Shown: positions 49,483 through 59,796 of the stretch, piece by piece | Position numbering within the stretch: position 1 is the first letter of the stretch | Layout: each line of letters starts with the position of its first letter | From: Telmatactis stephensoni | Lineage: Eukaryota > Cnidaria > Anthozoa > Actiniaria > Isophelliidae | Length of the DNA stretch: 64,000 bases | Direction of reading: 5' to 3' | NCBI GenBank assembly: GCA_029948255.1 | Contig: JALIZF010001775.1 | Span: 248,001 to 312,000 of the forward strand | Made by a program: the position numbers and the translations under genes | Notes under the pieces: model-generated | Told to the model about the DNA's origin: nothing | Databases searched by the model: none | What the model saw: the letters and a program-made list of their open reading frames with translations, nothing else

Positions 49483-51226
49483 AAATCACTAAAAGACCTT
49501 TTGGTCAGATCTAAAATACCTTCCACTTACTAAACGCTAACTTACCTTCCATAATTAACCAGTTTTTTTGAGAACGGTGAATGTAGGGGGCAAAGGCAGT
49601 GCCATTTTATTTAACATGTCTTTTTGAAAACGGCGAATGTAGAATGTGAAGGCAGTTAGACAAGGCGCATTTTCGAAAAATCAGATACCTGGAGGCATTT
49701 TGGGGTAGAGGCTGGTAACACAACTATTCTAAACTAATTTTTCATGCTGAATCCGAATATGACTGTTACCAAGACGTATTCTGCAATCTTATGCGTGTAA
49801 ATGACGTATTTGTGAATTGCTACAGTCATTTCATGCTAACGGCTTTTTCATGTAATTCCAAAAGTTCCCAAACTTAAAAACAATTACCATGGCTGGTAAG
49901 AGCATATCAAAATCAGTAAAACTGTGAAGTTTGAAGGATATCAGTTGAAAAATCAAGGAGATACGAATTTTCAAAAAACGAAATTTTGTATCAAAACACT
50001 TACAGTTATGCAAGAGATACAAACAAATTTCGATTTTTGAAAATTCGTATCTCCTTGATTTTTCAACTGATATCCTTCAAACTTCACAGTTTTACTGATT
50101 TTGATATGCTCTTACCAGCCATGGTAATTGTTTTTAAGTTTGGGAACTTTTGGAATTACATGAAAAAGCCGTTAGTATGAAATGACTGTAGCAATTCACA
50201 AATACGTCATTTACACGCATAAGATTGCAGAATACGTCTTGGTAACAGTTATATTCGGATTCAGCATGAAAAATTAGTTTAGAATAGTTGTGTTACCAGC
50301 CTCTACCACAAAATGCCTTCTGCACTTTTTGCGATCGACTTTCTCAGTTTTGCGCCTTGTCTAAGTGCCATTTTATTTAACACGGCATGACTCAAGTGCG
50401 ACTTCAGTGAGCCCACGATGTGAGCCGTCAACTGGAGGTGCTATACGATATATGAAATACTGTGAGGAAATTAATGAAAGCCGTGTAGGACGTGCTCTTC
50501 AACTTTCTCTCACATTAGTAGATCGTACGTCTATTACATTGCTTTCATTTTTCTGTACTTCTCATTTACATTATAATATACATTAGCTATTAGTTTTTGT
50601 TTCACTCTCTACTAATATATCATTAGACTGCGTTGCAGCTCGAGTTTATAGTTATAGTTTATATTGCAATCGGTATTGTGCATTTTACATTTATTCATTA
50701 TTTATCACTAAGAAGGGCGCTGTCAATATACGACATCAAAGTGCCAATTCTCTTACTAAAAATAGCAATTCTATATATCACATATTTATCACAGCTAAGA
50801 TACTGGTATCATGGCCCATACTCTGTCGGGTAATAGTCCTTTTTAAAATTACATAGATTTTGCACTTGCAAAATAGATGAAAGGAGAGAAGCAACATAAC
50901 ATGTAACTAACACCCATTGAACGTTCAATAAAACTTTCTTTGTTGTCTTAAAAGTGATTTGAATATTCTAGTCCACATTTTCAGATTTCTTTCTTTCCTT
51001 CTTATTTTCTTTCCCTCTTTCTTGTCATTCAAGAAGTGAAGAGAAGATACTGAAGATAGTGAAAATACCACTATATAAATAAAGTATGTTATGTTATGCT
51101 TTCCCCTCGCCCTCCTCCTTGCCTTTCCTTCTCCTCTCCCGTCCCTTACAATCAGTTCCCCGGAGCCTACGACCTTGTGACACAAGTGTAACTGACGAAA
51201 GAAAGAAATTAAGTTTTGTGACGGTC
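49483..51226. other. Spacer between Penelope-like element and gene E
   Basis: Holds the long inverted repeat 49657-50364 and otherwise AT-rich DNA. No gene is supported. Confidence 0.6.
49657..50364. mobile_element. 0.7-kb foldback (inverted-repeat) element
   Basis: Outer ends TTAGACAAGGCGCA and complement. Arms of about 300 bases (about 49693-49990 and 50015-50318) are almost perfect inverted copies. No transposase. A direct repeat GTGCCATTTTATTTAACA lies outside both ends, though about 37 bases away on the left side. Confidence 0.8.
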
Positions 51227-51298
51227 ACGCGTTACAGGTAAACAGCGGGTGATAAGACTTCCGTCTATTCATGGAAACAGGGAATTTTCCCGAAATCT
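51227..51298. promoter_or_regulatory. Conserved upstream block with kB-like palindrome (gene E)
   Basis: Matches 40797-40868 upstream of gene D. GGGAATTTTCCC lies at 51280-51291, about 90 bases before the gene E start. Confidence 0.5.
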
Positions 51299-51381
51299 GA
51301 TGTAATGCAAATCTTTGATAATTCAGTGAACCATAGCCCAGAGAAGTCGTATGCATTTGTGTGATTATTCAAAGGAAAGAG

Positions 51382-54300
51382 ATGGCTAGTCAAAGCGAAT
51401 CTGTGCCAAACATGGATTCACAATTGCAAGCCACATTTGACGAATTCAAACGAAGCAAAACTGCCCTCAAACAAATCCACAACGATACCCTAGACTGCTT
51501 CAAGAAGATCGAGGAGGCTCTTCGATTAGAGAAACATGGTCAGGAACTGGCACACGAGATTGCCACAGAAATGACCATGGGAAAGCAAGCTTCTGTTGAT
51601 GAAAGCATGGTTCTCGTACAATTTGATGATCTTGACTTAGCCGCGACGACAACTACTACAGCAGCTCTGTCTGACATACTTTATACCAAAGATGAACAGG
51701 AAGATGTGAGTGCGTTGTTCTCAGAAAGTCCTGCACTCATCGTAGTGGGCCAAACAAACAGCGGCAAGAGCTCCATAATTAATGAAATCTTAGGCCGCAA
51801 AATAGTTTCTACATCTGATCAACCGTGCACATCACGGATCGTGAAGTTGACCTATTCCTCCACGAACTACGTACATCTTGTGCGCAATGACAGGACTGTG
51901 ATAGAGCGACACGAGCCAAAAGATATGAAGATTCCACGAGAGATGATTGAATTAAAAGAAGGGGATCGCGAAAATACTGATCGTGTGACAGCTATAATTG
52001 AAGCAGGTTTCGATATCAATTTCCTGAAGTCAGGTGTGGACATCATAGATTCTCCAGGCCGTGATGAGAATGAAGTATTGGACAAATTGGTTAGAGAGCA
52101 ACTGAAAAACACTCTGCCATTCATAGTGTATGTAATCGACGGAAAAAACCTCTTCACAGCCCTTGTAAGTGTCATAATCAGTCGTGTATTAATTATTTTG
52201 TTCCTACCCATTCATTCGAGTATTTGAAGCCTCTCTAAAACGACCAACGACTTAGATGATCGAATGGTCGGTGTAGAGAGGTTTCAATTTGTCGGATATA
52301 GGAAACCTAGCTGAGGTAGAGATGTTACTTTTAGCACATGTTCACTGGAGGGTTTGAAAATCTGGCTCATATTCAGTTTTACCTTCGTTTCAGGATAAAA
52401 CAGTCTTGGAAGAAATTACCGAAAGGAATAAAAATCTGGAAATCTTTTATGTTGTCAGTAAGATTGAGCCACAAGCTCAAGACTCATCTGGCGAAGAAGA
52501 CGAAGATGAAGACGAGGAAGAAGACGAAGGATTGCATGAAAGAGTTCAAGACAATAAGAAGCGTCGTGTCTTTGAACAACTCGTGAAGAATGGTTTCTTA
52601 TCTCCTGATGAAAAACCCATGCATGACCACGAGTATTTCCATGGATTGTCTGCCTGGAAGCTGAATGATTACAGACGTAAGAAGAAAAAGAGGCCAGACT
52701 GGAATGACCCTGACGATACGTACAAGGAATATATAGAAGCATTTGAACGGTTCCAGTCGTGTCTCAAGACGTTCTCTGACTCGAGTCTCAAGGCATGCGT
52801 GAAAAGATCATGTCAAACATTGATCTCAGTTCTCTCAAGATGCCTTTATTTCTTTATTGAAAAAGCCAACTCCCTAAAGCAAACTCGAGAGGCTAACATT
52901 TCAATGCTGAAAAAAATCCAGGAAGAAGAAGAGATTGTACACAAGAACATTGCAAGACAAGTCGAAAAGCAAAAGGAGGAGATCATTGAAGTTATGACTG
53001 ACGCTATCGAAGATCTCGAGGAACATGTTGCTAAAGAAGCAGAGGATTTCCAGTACAGTGAAGAATTCGTTATCCCTGCACAGGATGGATTTGTGACAGG
53101 AGCTGAGGCTGTCAATCAATGTCGCAAGCAAATCGAGCAAATGGTCATCAACAACGTGTACAAGCGCATGGAAAATACGTTGAAAGCAATCTTCTGTAGT
53201 CGAGACAGATTTCTTGAAGATCTTGAAGGGCGCGTCAAGGAAATCGAAAAAGAGGCTGCTTCCCAGGAAAACCGTGAATGTTCTGATGCTTCCACAGCGT
53301 TGCATTCTAACCTAGTCTGGTGTTACGAAGTGAATCCCACACTTAAGATCAGATGGAATTTGAAACAAATGCTCAAGTCTTTTAAAGAGACCCTGAAACG
53401 ATTTCGCAAAAAACCTCTTTCAACTATAAGGGGAAAAGTCAAAGTCGGTGATCCCCAGTGGAAAAGATCTGTAGCTGTTGATACGCTCCAAAGCAATCCA
53501 AATTGAAGGTGTTGCCAATGAGCTGGTCACAAACTTAAAACAGCATTTTGAAACGTGTCACACTCAGTTTAAAGAACACCTCAACAGCGTCTTACGTGTG
53601 TTAAAGCGAGGGGGTACACTAAAAGACGATCAGAGGGGAGGTAAGTCTCCCTTTATTTATTCATTTTCATTGATGTCATTAAAAACGTAATATCATAATC
53701 AAAATAGAATGTCAATTCGAAACTACAAAAAGACAAAAAATTCACCCAGCTATACTTAATTTTTCAGCGATACTAAAGTTCGCTCCAGACGTGGCCAGCC
53801 TTGAAATGCTTTGCCACAGTGTAAACGATAAGTTGAAGTATGGAAGACCGCACCCAGGAGAAATGATCGGAGCCGGTGCGCAGGGAAATGTCTTCACGTG
53901 CACAAATATTTCAACCCCCGAAGGAAAGCCGTGCGTTGTGAAGGTCGTCCCAGTATCGAGCGAAAGTCTTCTCAAAGATCTGACACTTGAGTTGCATACC
54001 ACACGGTACGTTCACTTGCACAAGTCGAAATCAATAGTATTCTTATAAATATTCTTATTTTCTTGCTAGCTTGGTTATCATTGTCTTCTGTCAAACAAAG
54101 CAAAGGAAAGAATACGTGCGTGTGATAAATCGGGGACACTTAATTGGTGTGCAGAGCATATTCTAACGATACACTTCATAACGGCTCACACCTCTATTTT
54201 CCAGTTTCTCATTCACGGGCGTACGTGATCATGCTAGAAAACACCCGAGAACCCACTTAGAACCGCTTCGCTGAAGGGATCGGGCACCAGTTGGTATTGT

Positions 54301-55458
54301 TCACCAAATTTAAGAGTAAAGTTACTGATCATGATTCACTGTATTCTGCCTTAGATCACTAAACCATCCCAATATCCTCCCTATCGTCTGTACAACAATT
54401 GAACCTGACATATTTAAAGGAATCAGAGTGTTAATTGTGAGTGAACGCATGAAGTCAGATCTTCAAGCAGCACTGAAAACCATTCCATCACTACGGACAC
54501 GCCTTTTGATTTTGCTGGACGTGGCGCTGGCCTTGCAGTACCTTCACCACAAACAACTGATGCATCGGGACGTCAAGCTACAAAATGTTTTGGTACGAAA
54601 CAGCACTTAAGGTCCCTGTTACACTATAGAATTTCAAAGAACTTGTAAAAGTTTACTTGCATGAGTTTTGAGGTAGAATGAGCGAAAAATGTTTTCTAGC
54701 TTTTTAGTCATGTAGTTAGACTCAGTCCTCCTAACCATTGATGAAAGGCCGGGCAAACAAATTCTATGGTGTTACAGAGATATTATTTTATCAAATGAAA
54801 GATGTGCATCAATCCATCTGTGCCTCTTTGTAAGTTATTGTATTCCAGTTATTGCTTTACTGCCACATTAGTTTCAGGCTTCAACCCCTATGATGTCAAG
54901 TGCAAATCAATGAATGTTGCCTCCAAGACTGCAGAAGCGGATTGAAAAATTGCAGCTATGTGGCACCCCCCCTTTTTGGGGGGGGGGGGGGCTCAAAGAA
55001 AAAAAAGAGCCTTTTTGTTTGCAGTATGATAAAATTCATGCTCTTTCGTTACACAGGTGGATGAGAACAACCGTGGCTACCTCACCGACTTTGGCCTTTG
55101 CAAACCAGTAGGGCTTGCATCCAACTCACTTGTTGGCACGCCCGTCGCCATGGCTCCCGAAATGATAGAGTCGCGTTATGGCAAGTCCGTCGACGTGTAC
55201 GCCTTTGGGATCTTGATGTGGAGGGTATGCGAAGGCCAAGGAAATCAACCCAAAAATATAATCCTATTTCCAGTTCCACTTATCATGCTAGCACTTAATG
55301 CAGTGGAAGAAAGAAAACCGGAAAGAATTGATAGTTTCCATCCCTCATGTTGGGCACTGATGGAAAAATGCTGGGAAACCAATCCCGAAAAACGTCCATC
55401 TTTTGATGAGATTGTACATGACTTAAAGCGAATTCTAGCTGATGCATCTATCAATTAG
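51382..55458 (+). CDS. GTPase-kinase gene E (paralogue of D, one frameshift)
   Basis: Exons 51382-52164, 52394-53640, 53768-54005, 54355-54592 and 55057-55458 correspond one to one with gene D. Start MASQSESVPNMDS. G1 GQTNSGKSS, PCTSR, DSPGRDEN and SKIE (altered G4) are as in D. The kinase motifs are intact: GAGAQGNV, VVKVV, MHRDVKLQN, LTDFGLCKP. Exon 2 has one extra A at about 53489-53492 (AAA where gene D has AA after the ACGCT/CTGC-CAA motif). Exon phases only add up if that base is ignored (1246 instead of 1247). As written, the product stops 5 residues later and loses the kinase. It is either a recent pseudogene or an assembly error. Corrected length would be 968 residues. Confidence 0.82.
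54968..54992. repeat. Poly-C / poly-G tract
   Basis: CCCCCCC-TTTTT followed by about 14 G, in intron 4 of gene E. A similar G run lies at about 41845-41858 in intron 1 of gene D. Both are prone to sequencing errors. Confidence 0.7.
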
Positions 55459-55704
55459 TTACCATCTTGTACTTTTTCTTTCGTTCTCGGAAAAGCGGCC
55501 AAAAATCATTCTATTCTTCTCTTCAGACCCCGTGGGCCTTCATTCCCATGTAGATAGTTTAGCCAAGCAATGAAAGGCTTATAAAACGCAAACGAGGTAT
55601 TTGGTAGATTTAAGTCTTTTAAATTGATTCAGGAAGGAACTGCATGCTTATTTGGCTGTTTTCACACATAGATAGCTTCTTCACAACAGAAGGAAAATAT
55701 TTTA

Positions 55705-55848
55705 ACACTTATTTACTGGGACTGAGGGAAACAGTATGTTTTGTGGTCCCGAGACCACTGATGTTCCTGAAGTGAAGCCGAGGGAAACATTGGGCTCGAG
55801 CCGGTAACAAAACATACTGCTTTCCCGATGTTCCAGTAAATAAGTGTT
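55705..55848. repeat. 144-bp inverted-repeat element
   Basis: AACACTTATTTACTGG at the left end is inverted at the right, with inner ACAGTATGTTTTGT / ACAAAACATACTG arms. Confidence 0.75.
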
Positions 55849-55850
55849 TT

Positions 55851-56260
55851 GTTATATACCAACTGTCAAAGAACACAAAATATTAGAGATTCAAAATTCA
55901 CTCAAAACTTGTCAACAAACTGACCTTTTTTCGCAAAACGTTTTTCTGAGAATTGTTGCGGCTTGTCTGGTGGCATTCCTGGTTGACTATCAATCTTTTG
56001 CTCGGAATAACTCCTGTAAATTCGGCTTAATAGTTTGACAATTAACATGAGTTTTGCCTCATGTCCGAATGAATCGATTTCTGGGTAGGTTGATATTTTT
56101 CAGTCACGTGACTTCCGGTTTTGTTATTCCCGGTCCACAACATATTATTGCCCTCCCAGACTTGTCGCCAGGGAGACAGTCGAATTTCTTCACGTTCACG
56201 TGATACACTCTCGACCAATAGAAATTGAGGAAAATTGAACTTTGACACTTGGTATATAAC
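55851..56260. repeat. 410-bp element with about 20-bp inverted ends
   Basis: GTTATATACCAA-TGTCAAA at 55851-55870 matches the complement at 56241-56260. It directly follows the preceding inverted repeat, so the two may be one composite insertion. Confidence 0.55.
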
Positions 56261-56507
56261 AAATATATATATCATATATATCATATCATATATCAAAGAA
56301 GGAATAGATATATTGCTAATCTATATAATATATATAGGACCTATCATCCAATAGCACCATTGACTGATGATTTCATATAGTGCAAACTAATCTAGCTGGG
56401 TTACTTGTAAATTTTTCTCATAGAAATTAGTTCAATTACATTTACCATAGCTAACATGTAATCACTATAGATGAATTCTAATAAAATCCATTTTCAATGG
56501 AAAATTT

Positions 56508-56766
56508 TAAAATTAAACGAGACTTACCTGGAAGTTGAAGTTTGATTGTAATTCTACCGAGTTACAGAATGCTGAGAGATAACATGAGATAGCAAACGCG
56601 CATGCGCCAATCGGTTTTTGAAGACACTGCTGAATGGGCATGTAATACCCACAGCAGATAACATAGGGCGGGTTAGGGATTCGGGCATGTTATCTCTCAG
56701 CATTCTGTAACTCGGTAGAATTACAATCAAACTTCAACTTCCAGGTAAGTCTCGTTTAATTTTTAA
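56508..56766. repeat. Hairpin of DIRS-type terminal sequence
   Basis: Arms of about 80 bases (56508-56587 and 56686-56766) are near-perfect inverted copies around a spacer of about 98 bases. Inside the left arm and spacer (about 56552-56614) the sequence aligns with the complement of the right end of the adjacent DIRS element (TGCTGAGAGAT..CATGAGATAGCA and GCGCATGCGCCAATC). It therefore looks like a miniature element derived from a related DIRS family, abutting the full-length copy. Confidence 0.7.
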
Positions 56767-56803
56767 ATTCTACCTCGTTACCATGCTGAGAGATCCCATG
56801 AGA
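56765..56803 (+). repeat. DIRS inverted terminal repeat (3' end of element)
   Basis: Complementary to 61226-61264 with about two mismatches. Confidence 0.85.
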
Positions 56804-56936
56804 TTTTAAAGCAACACGGACATGAAGCCCAAAATGCTGCATTTAAAGGCTATGACATACAGTATATACACAGACATGAAGCCCAAAGTGCTCTATTTAT
56901 TGTCTATTCAAAGCACTATACATATCAAGATATATC

Positions 56937-58121
56937 TTATGCATCTGACAACACTGATTTTGCATAAGTGGAAACACTAGCTATAGGCTTTTTATAATAT
57001 CGAGCAAAGCAGCATTCAGATGACCATCCTGCAGTCTTCAAGATGTCATCTAGATTAGCAGATGCCCTACTGGCTGCTGAAGTAGAAGCTGCCCTGGTAC
57101 TGTGGGGAGAGTAGATAGATATATTGATTCCAGCTTGAGCCATAACTTCTCGCACCCACCTAGTTATAGTATCTCTACTTACAGGTTTGTAAGGTCTTAC
57201 ATAACTTATAAGTAACTTTGAGTTAGTGTTATCTCTAAGAGCTTTGGTTCTTGCAATATATTCTCTCAATGTAGTAACAACGCAAATACATGACTTTTCA
57301 AAAGGTTCAAGAACAACCCGAGGGTTAGGTAATCCTGGTTTGCTTTGTTTAACATGGTCTGAAATAACAAAAGTAACTTTGTTCTGAGACTCAAACATGT
57401 TTTTAACATCTAACATATGAATAGTCTGGCCCCTCTGGCCAGTAACTAATAATAATAACATGACAAGCTTGAGGGTAAGCTGTTTCAGAGTTAATGTCTC
57501 AACTGGGTGAAGTGTACCCAAGTACTTTAGTACTACTTGAACATCCCATATTTCCTTGTACTTTGACCTGGGTGGTCTGGATTGAAAAATCCCCTTGAGT
57601 AAGCGTTGAACAAGTGGGTGTTGTCCAACACTCTTTCCATCAGCTACTGTGACATATGTAGAAATTGCACTTCTTGCAGTGTTAATAGCACTGTATGTAA
57701 GTCCCTGTTTGTAAAGCTCAGAGAAGAAATCAAGAACCTGTCCTATAGATGGCTGAAAATGATTGACTTTCCTTTCAGCACAAAAAAGTGTCCACTTTTT
57801 AAGGTAGCTTGAATATTGTTTTTTGGTACCTTCTCTCCATGATTGCATGAGTAATCTGGCAGCTGCCTCTGATACTCCCTTTGCTTGATAGTGTTCCCTG
57901 ACAATGAACAAGCCATCATCTGGAGTTTGTTCTTCAAGGGGTGTTGAGCTCCTGAGTGTGGGAGAGTGAGCAGATCTTTCTGATGTGGGAGCATCAGAGG
58001 AGCTGCTACAAGGAGGCTGAGTACTTGGGGCCACCACACCTGTGTGGGCCAGACAGGAGCTATCAACAATGCATTTCCTTGTTCCTTCTCTAACTTCTGG
58101 AGACATCTGGAGATGAGACAA
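56937..58121 (-). CDS. DIRS tyrosine recombinase
   Basis: 394 residues. The C-terminal catalytic domain shows the Arg in TGQRGQTIHML (R230), HSTR (H340, R343), a Trp in AGWSSECC (366) and the nucleophile Tyr in FARYYKK (375 or 376), the full R-H-R-Y set. An N-terminal SAM-like core-binding part (about 90-190) precedes it. The enzyme should integrate the circular DNA intermediate without target duplication. It overlaps the 3' end of the RT ORF by about 380 bases in another frame, which is common in DIRS elements. Confidence 0.92.
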   Translation of the reverse strand: MSHLQMSPEVREGTRKCIVDSSCLAHTGVVAPSTQPPCSSSSDAPTSERSAHSPTLRSSTPLEEQTPDDGLFIVREHYQAKGVSEAAARLLMQSWREGTKKQYSSYLKKWTLFCAERKVNHFQPSIGQVLDFFSELYKQGLTYSAINTARSAISTYVTVADGKSVGQHPLVQRLLKGIFQSRPPRSKYKEIWDVQVVLKYLGTLHPVETLTLKQLTLKLVMLLLLVTGQRGQTIHMLDVKNMFESQNKVTFVISDHVKQSKPGLPNPRVVLEPFEKSCICVVTTLREYIARTKALRDNTNSKLLISYVRPYKPVSRDTITRWVREVMAQAGINISIYSPHSTRAASTSAASRASANLDDILKTAGWSSECCFARYYKKPIASVSTYAKSVLSDA

Positions 58122-59731
58122 AATGGGGGAAATATGTAAACAAACTTATCACCCCAAGAGATAGAGAATGCATCTACATGCATAGCTCCTGGATCTGGTT
58201 TCCAGGAGACATACTTTGGCAACTGGTTGTTTAGCCTTGATGCAAAAAGATCAATCTCTGGAGTTCCAAGTTTGTCAGTAATCTTGGCAAAGATTTCTGG
58301 CTTTAAATGCCACTCAGTTCTCACATTAAATACCCTAGATTGTTTATCAGCTTCCACATTGAGAACACCTGGAAGGTGGCATGCAGTTAACCAGATATTG
58401 TTTTGCATGCAGAGCATCCACAGGGATTTTGTAAGTGAATTACACTCAATGGATTTTGTACCTCCCATTGCATTTATATAGCAAACTGTAGTAGAATTAT
58501 CACTTTTAATAGCAACATGGTGTCCCTTTAGTAAAGAGAGGAATGATTTCACCCCAAAGAATACTGCTAGAATTTCAAGTTCATTGATATGCTTTTGTTT
58601 CTCTTCAGGGGACCACATACCCTGTGCTGCCTTTCCATTACACACTGCCCCCCACCCTGTTTTTGAGGCATCTGTTGTCATTTCAATATCTGGGTTGCTA
58701 ATGGAAACACTCTTATAAGCTCCTGGTAGGTGAGCAACCCACCAATTCAGATCACTTCTAGAGTCATTTGACAATGTCATGGGTGCTTCAAAGTTTCCAT
58801 TATTAAGTTTCAAAGCCTTATTCTTATCTATTTCTATGTTTCTATAGAACAGGGGCCCATATTGGACTCCTGGCAGAGAAGATATTAATAGCCCAATAAT
58901 TTGAGCAACCTCTCTTATAGTGGTCAACCTTTTCTTTAACAGTAGTTGGCAGGCTGAGACTATTTTGTCTGCTTTTTCAGGTGTAAGATATACTCTCATC
59001 TGAACAGAATCTAAGATAAAGCCAAGAAAGGACAACTTTTGACAAGGTTGCAACACTGACTTTTCAGAATTTATAATGAACCCCAATGACTCAAAGAGCC
59101 TCTGTGTGGCCAAAATGTTGTTGGTGCATTCCGCAACTGAGGACCCCTGTATATAAGAGTCATCAATATACCCTACATTTAGGTATCCCTGACTACGCAG
59201 AGTAGAATACACTGGCTTTAAGAGTTTTGTGAAATATCTCGGTGCTGATGCAAGTCCATTTGGAAGACAAGTATATTGAAAAAGGTTGTTTCTCCAAATG
59301 AATCTTAAAAATTTTCTGTGTTCTATTGCTACAGGCACAGTATAATATGCATCAGTGAGGTCTATGGAACCCATATAACAGTTTTTCTTCATTAATTGTA
59401 TGGCACATGTTAGGCTCTCCATTTTGAAATGGATGTACTCTATTGACTCATTGAGTCCTTTCAGATTGAGAATCATTCTATAAGAGCCATTTTTCTTTTT
59501 CCTAAGGAAAATGTTAGAAATAAACTGAGTGTCAATGGGGATAGCTTTTTCAATTACCCCTTTCTCTAGTAATCGGGTTACTTCACAATCAATTATTTCA
59601 GCCTCATTAGGGCTAAATCTCATAGATGGTATAGGATAGTTTTGCTTTGGGGTTTCAATAAATTCAAGATGGCAGTGTTGCACCATGTCTAATATTTTCT
59701 TGTCTGAGGTAAGGTTTGTCCAAGCTGACAA
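57743..59731 (-). CDS. DIRS reverse transcriptase / RNase H
   Basis: Residues counted from 59731. RT: MILNLKGLN, IDLTDAYYTV (about 123-132) and catalytic YIDD (188-191). RNase H: acidic residues in MTTDASKTGWG (about 354), INELEILA (about 384) and IKSDNSTT (about 411), all present. 59731 is not an ATG. The frame is open further upstream and overlaps the end of the gag-like ORF, so translation may depend on frameshifting, reinitiation or splicing. No stop or shift breaks the catalytic domains. Confidence 0.92.
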   Translation of the reverse strand: MSAWTNLTSDKKILDMVQHCHLEFIETPKQNYPIPSMRFSPNEAEIIDCEVTRLLEKGVIEKAIPIDTQFISNIFLRKKKNGSYRMILNLKGLNESIEYIHFKMESLTCAIQLMKKNCYMGSIDLTDAYYTVPVAIEHRKFLRFIWRNNLFQYTCLPNGLASAPRYFTKLLKPVYSTLRSQGYLNVGYIDDSYIQGSSVAECTNNILATQRLFESLGFIINSEKSVLQPCQKLSFLGFILDSVQMRVYLTPEKADKIVSACQLLLKKRLTTIREVAQIIGLLISSLPGVQYGPLFYRNIEIDKNKALKLNNGNFEAPMTLSNDSRSDLNWWVAHLPGAYKSVSISNPDIEMTTDASKTGWGAVCNGKAAQGMWSPEEKQKHINELEILAVFFGVKSFLSLLKGHHVAIKSDNSTTVCYINAMGGTKSIECNSLTKSLWMLCMQNNIWLTACHLPGVLNVEADKQSRVFNVRTEWHLKPEIFAKITDKLGTPEIDLFASRLNNQLPKYVSWKPDPGAMHVDAFSISWGDKFVYIFPPFCLISRCLQKLEKEQGNALLIAPVWPTQVWWPQVLSLLVAAPLMLPHQKDLLTLPHSGAQHPLKNKLQMMACSLSGNTIKQREYQRQLPDYSCNHGEKVPKNNIQATLKSGHFFVLKGKSIIFSHL

Positions 59732-59796
59732 ATAAAATCTTAGCCTGCCAGCAACCTTTAAGTTTCTTACCTCTGGGTTGGTTTCAGTTTGGTTGT

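Larger units (their letters stand above)
55459..56507. other. 3' flank of gene E with two inverted repeats
   Basis: 3' UTR of gene E, then inverted repeats at 55705-55848 and 55851-56260. No gene is supported. Confidence 0.6.
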
